Origin: Chara braunii
Lineage: Eukaryota; Streptophyta; Charophyceae; Charales; Characeae
Length of the DNA: 28,935 bases
Assembly: GCA_003427395.1 (NCBI GenBank)
Contig: BFEA01000458.1
Span: 699,902-728,836 of the forward strand
Direction of reading: 5' to 3'
Below, piece after piece: positions 27,759 through 28,935 of the stretch. The position numbers were made by a program, and so were the translations under genes. The stretch's first letter is position 1, and every line of letters begins with the position of its first letter. The notes beneath the pieces are model-generated. The model was not told where the DNA came from. It saw nothing but the letters and a program-made list of their open reading frames with translations, and did not search any database.

Positions 27759-27798
27759 TGATCCTTCGAGGATCATCTTCTGTTATCACTGATAACAG
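27759..27798 (+). other. Two adjacent perfect hairpins
   Basis: TGATCCT-TCG-AGGATCA (27759-27775) is followed by CTGTTAT-CACTG-ATAACAG (27780-27798), directly after the 47-bp duplication. Neither is followed by a T-run. Confidence 0.6.
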
Positions 27799-28164
27799 GT
27801 CGGTTGGTTGATCGCCGACTTGTCCGCTGACGACACAACTTTGCTTATACCTGTACCTCAGCTTAATGCCTTAGCCCTGAGATTTGATATGTTTCTTTAA
27901 GGGTTTTAATCAGACTTCTTTTAAATGACCATTATAAAGAACTTATGAGATTTTATGAAAAGTTGAACTACGACTAGGGCCTGAGTGTGTGAGGCCTAGT
28001 GTGAGTTACAGAAAACAGTAAAGTTAACCACATTGGTATATGGCAATGTGGCGTTTGTTTGTGTCTGTGTATGCAGGTTAGTATCGTAGAACCTGTGTAC
28101 GAGTCTTACTCTGGAGGCAGTGAGAATGACAACCATGTGTCGCACGATCTGTATACCTGATGGG

Positions 28165-28500
28165 TTTATGTCTAGGTTGTTGGATGGGACGTCTGGGACC
28201 CCCCTGACCGTCCCGGATGTCCGACCAGACGTCTGGTCAAACAGGGTATGTCCGACCTAGCACAAAAAAAAAAAAAAAAAAAAACTCTCAAAAAAATCGA
28301 AAAAAAAATATGTTATGTGACATAACAATACAAGCAACTTTTGCCTTGGAGTCATGTTCAAATTTGCAGCCAGTCATGAGTTAAAAATAAAAAAACGAAA
28401 AAAAAAATTCGAAAAAAAAAAATTATTTTTCCGGACGACGGGGGTGCTGGACGTATGGGGAGACATCCGGGGGAGACGACCGGCCCCCGGACCATTGGTA
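28165..28500. repeat. GACGTCTGG / CCGGATGTC motif cluster around two A-rich tracts
   Basis: About eight related decamers lie in both orientations (GGACGTCTGG, GGATGTCCG, ATGTCCGACC, GGACGTATGG, GACATCCGG, GACGACCGG), including the 16-bp palindrome GACCAGACGTCTGGTC (28223-28238). A-rich runs occupy about 28262-28309 and 28383-28424, and TGTTATGT-G-ACATAACA (28311-28327) forms a hairpin between them. The layout suggests a protein-binding or repeat-terminal region, but its role is unknown. Confidence 0.5.
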
Positions 28501-28935
28501 ACCTAGGTTTATATTGCTTTTTCCTTTATTTTATCTCGAGTTCTAATTTGATAAATGGTTATTGGGATGATTGATTTTGCTTGTTAAGTTTCATAAGTTG
28601 GACGTTGTAGTCCGTGGCAGCCGTCAAAGTCAAACCCCTTGAGTTCTCTCCAGACCCTGGACGATGGAGTCTCCAGGGCAATAAGAGACGATCACCACCA
28701 CAGGTATAAACCTGTGTACCACCCACTCTCTGCAAGGTGCAGAAGAGGGCGTGGTTGTCAACCGCACTTGGCGATTGTCTAGCATCGAGAGTTTAACCCA
28801 ACACTTCAGTGTCAAAAGTGATCCTCGAGATTAACTAGGCCCGCTTGATTATGGGTACTACATAGTACGCCATCACTGCGACCACTTGCGTAAACATGCA
28901 TTGCGAGTCGATATGAGTTAGCCCTGCGTCCGCGA
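28501..28935. other. No recognisable gene; several small hairpins
   Basis: CACAGGT-ATAA-ACCTGTG (28700-28717), TCTGCA-AGG-TGCAGA at about 28730-28744 and GTACTA-CA-TAGTAC at about 28855-28868 are perfect stems. Minus frame 28630-28815 has no recognisable product. Confidence 0.45.

Noticed and set aside
1-28935. CRISPR arrays, integrons or phage-like modules
   Set aside because: All repeats seen are eukaryote-type tandem, foldback or retroposed sequences; none has regular repeat-spacer structure with adjoining cas-like genes.

Overview
The window looks like nuclear DNA from a repeat-rich eukaryote of the green lineage. The best guess is a streptophyte alga or early plant such as a charophyte. 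This rests on one plant/cyanobacterial-type MutS2 gene with a long presequence, many microsatellites, TA-flanked foldback elements, tRNA-like SINE heads and U6-derived copies. The species assignment is inference. There is no bacterial gene organisation, no CRISPR array and no rRNA operon.

Only one protein-coding gene can be supported: a MutS2/MUTS2-type ATPase with a C-terminal Smr domain on the minus strand (11494-15252), open for 1252 codons. Almost everything else is repeat DNA. From left to right: a foldback MITE, a GATTGGTT minisatellite and a CT/GT/CA microsatellite with one N (1-2.5 kb); a hairpin with partial hammerhead-ribozyme features (2.85 kb); a tRNA-like SINE head split by a T-rich insertion (3.8 kb); the left arm of a 2.1 kb dispersed element (4059-6217); CTT tracts, tRNA-like heads and T-rich insertions (6.8-9 kb); two U6 snRNA-derived copies (9.6 and 10.5 kb); MutS2; more MITEs and a 23-bp minisatellite (16.2-17.5 kb); a 1.8 kb purine-rich tract with a 37-G run (18-19.8 kb); the right arm of the 2.1 kb element in opposite orientation (21071-23186); and a right-hand 5.7 kb without a recognisable gene but with at least four degenerate tandem-repeat systems.

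The most interesting object is the 2.1 kb element. Its two copies face each other across about 15 kb that includes MutS2. Each carries a segment resembling U6 snRNA and a segment clearly resembling domain II of large-subunit (28S/25S) rRNA, plus a nested foldback of about 110 bp. With the two free-standing U6 copies this gives four U6-related sequences in 29 kb. The second theme is a 105-160 bp MITE family with TA target duplications and CCGTCTTC termini, present at six loci plus one loose end.

All similarity statements come from reading the sequence against remembered consensus sequences. No search, folding or alignment software was run.
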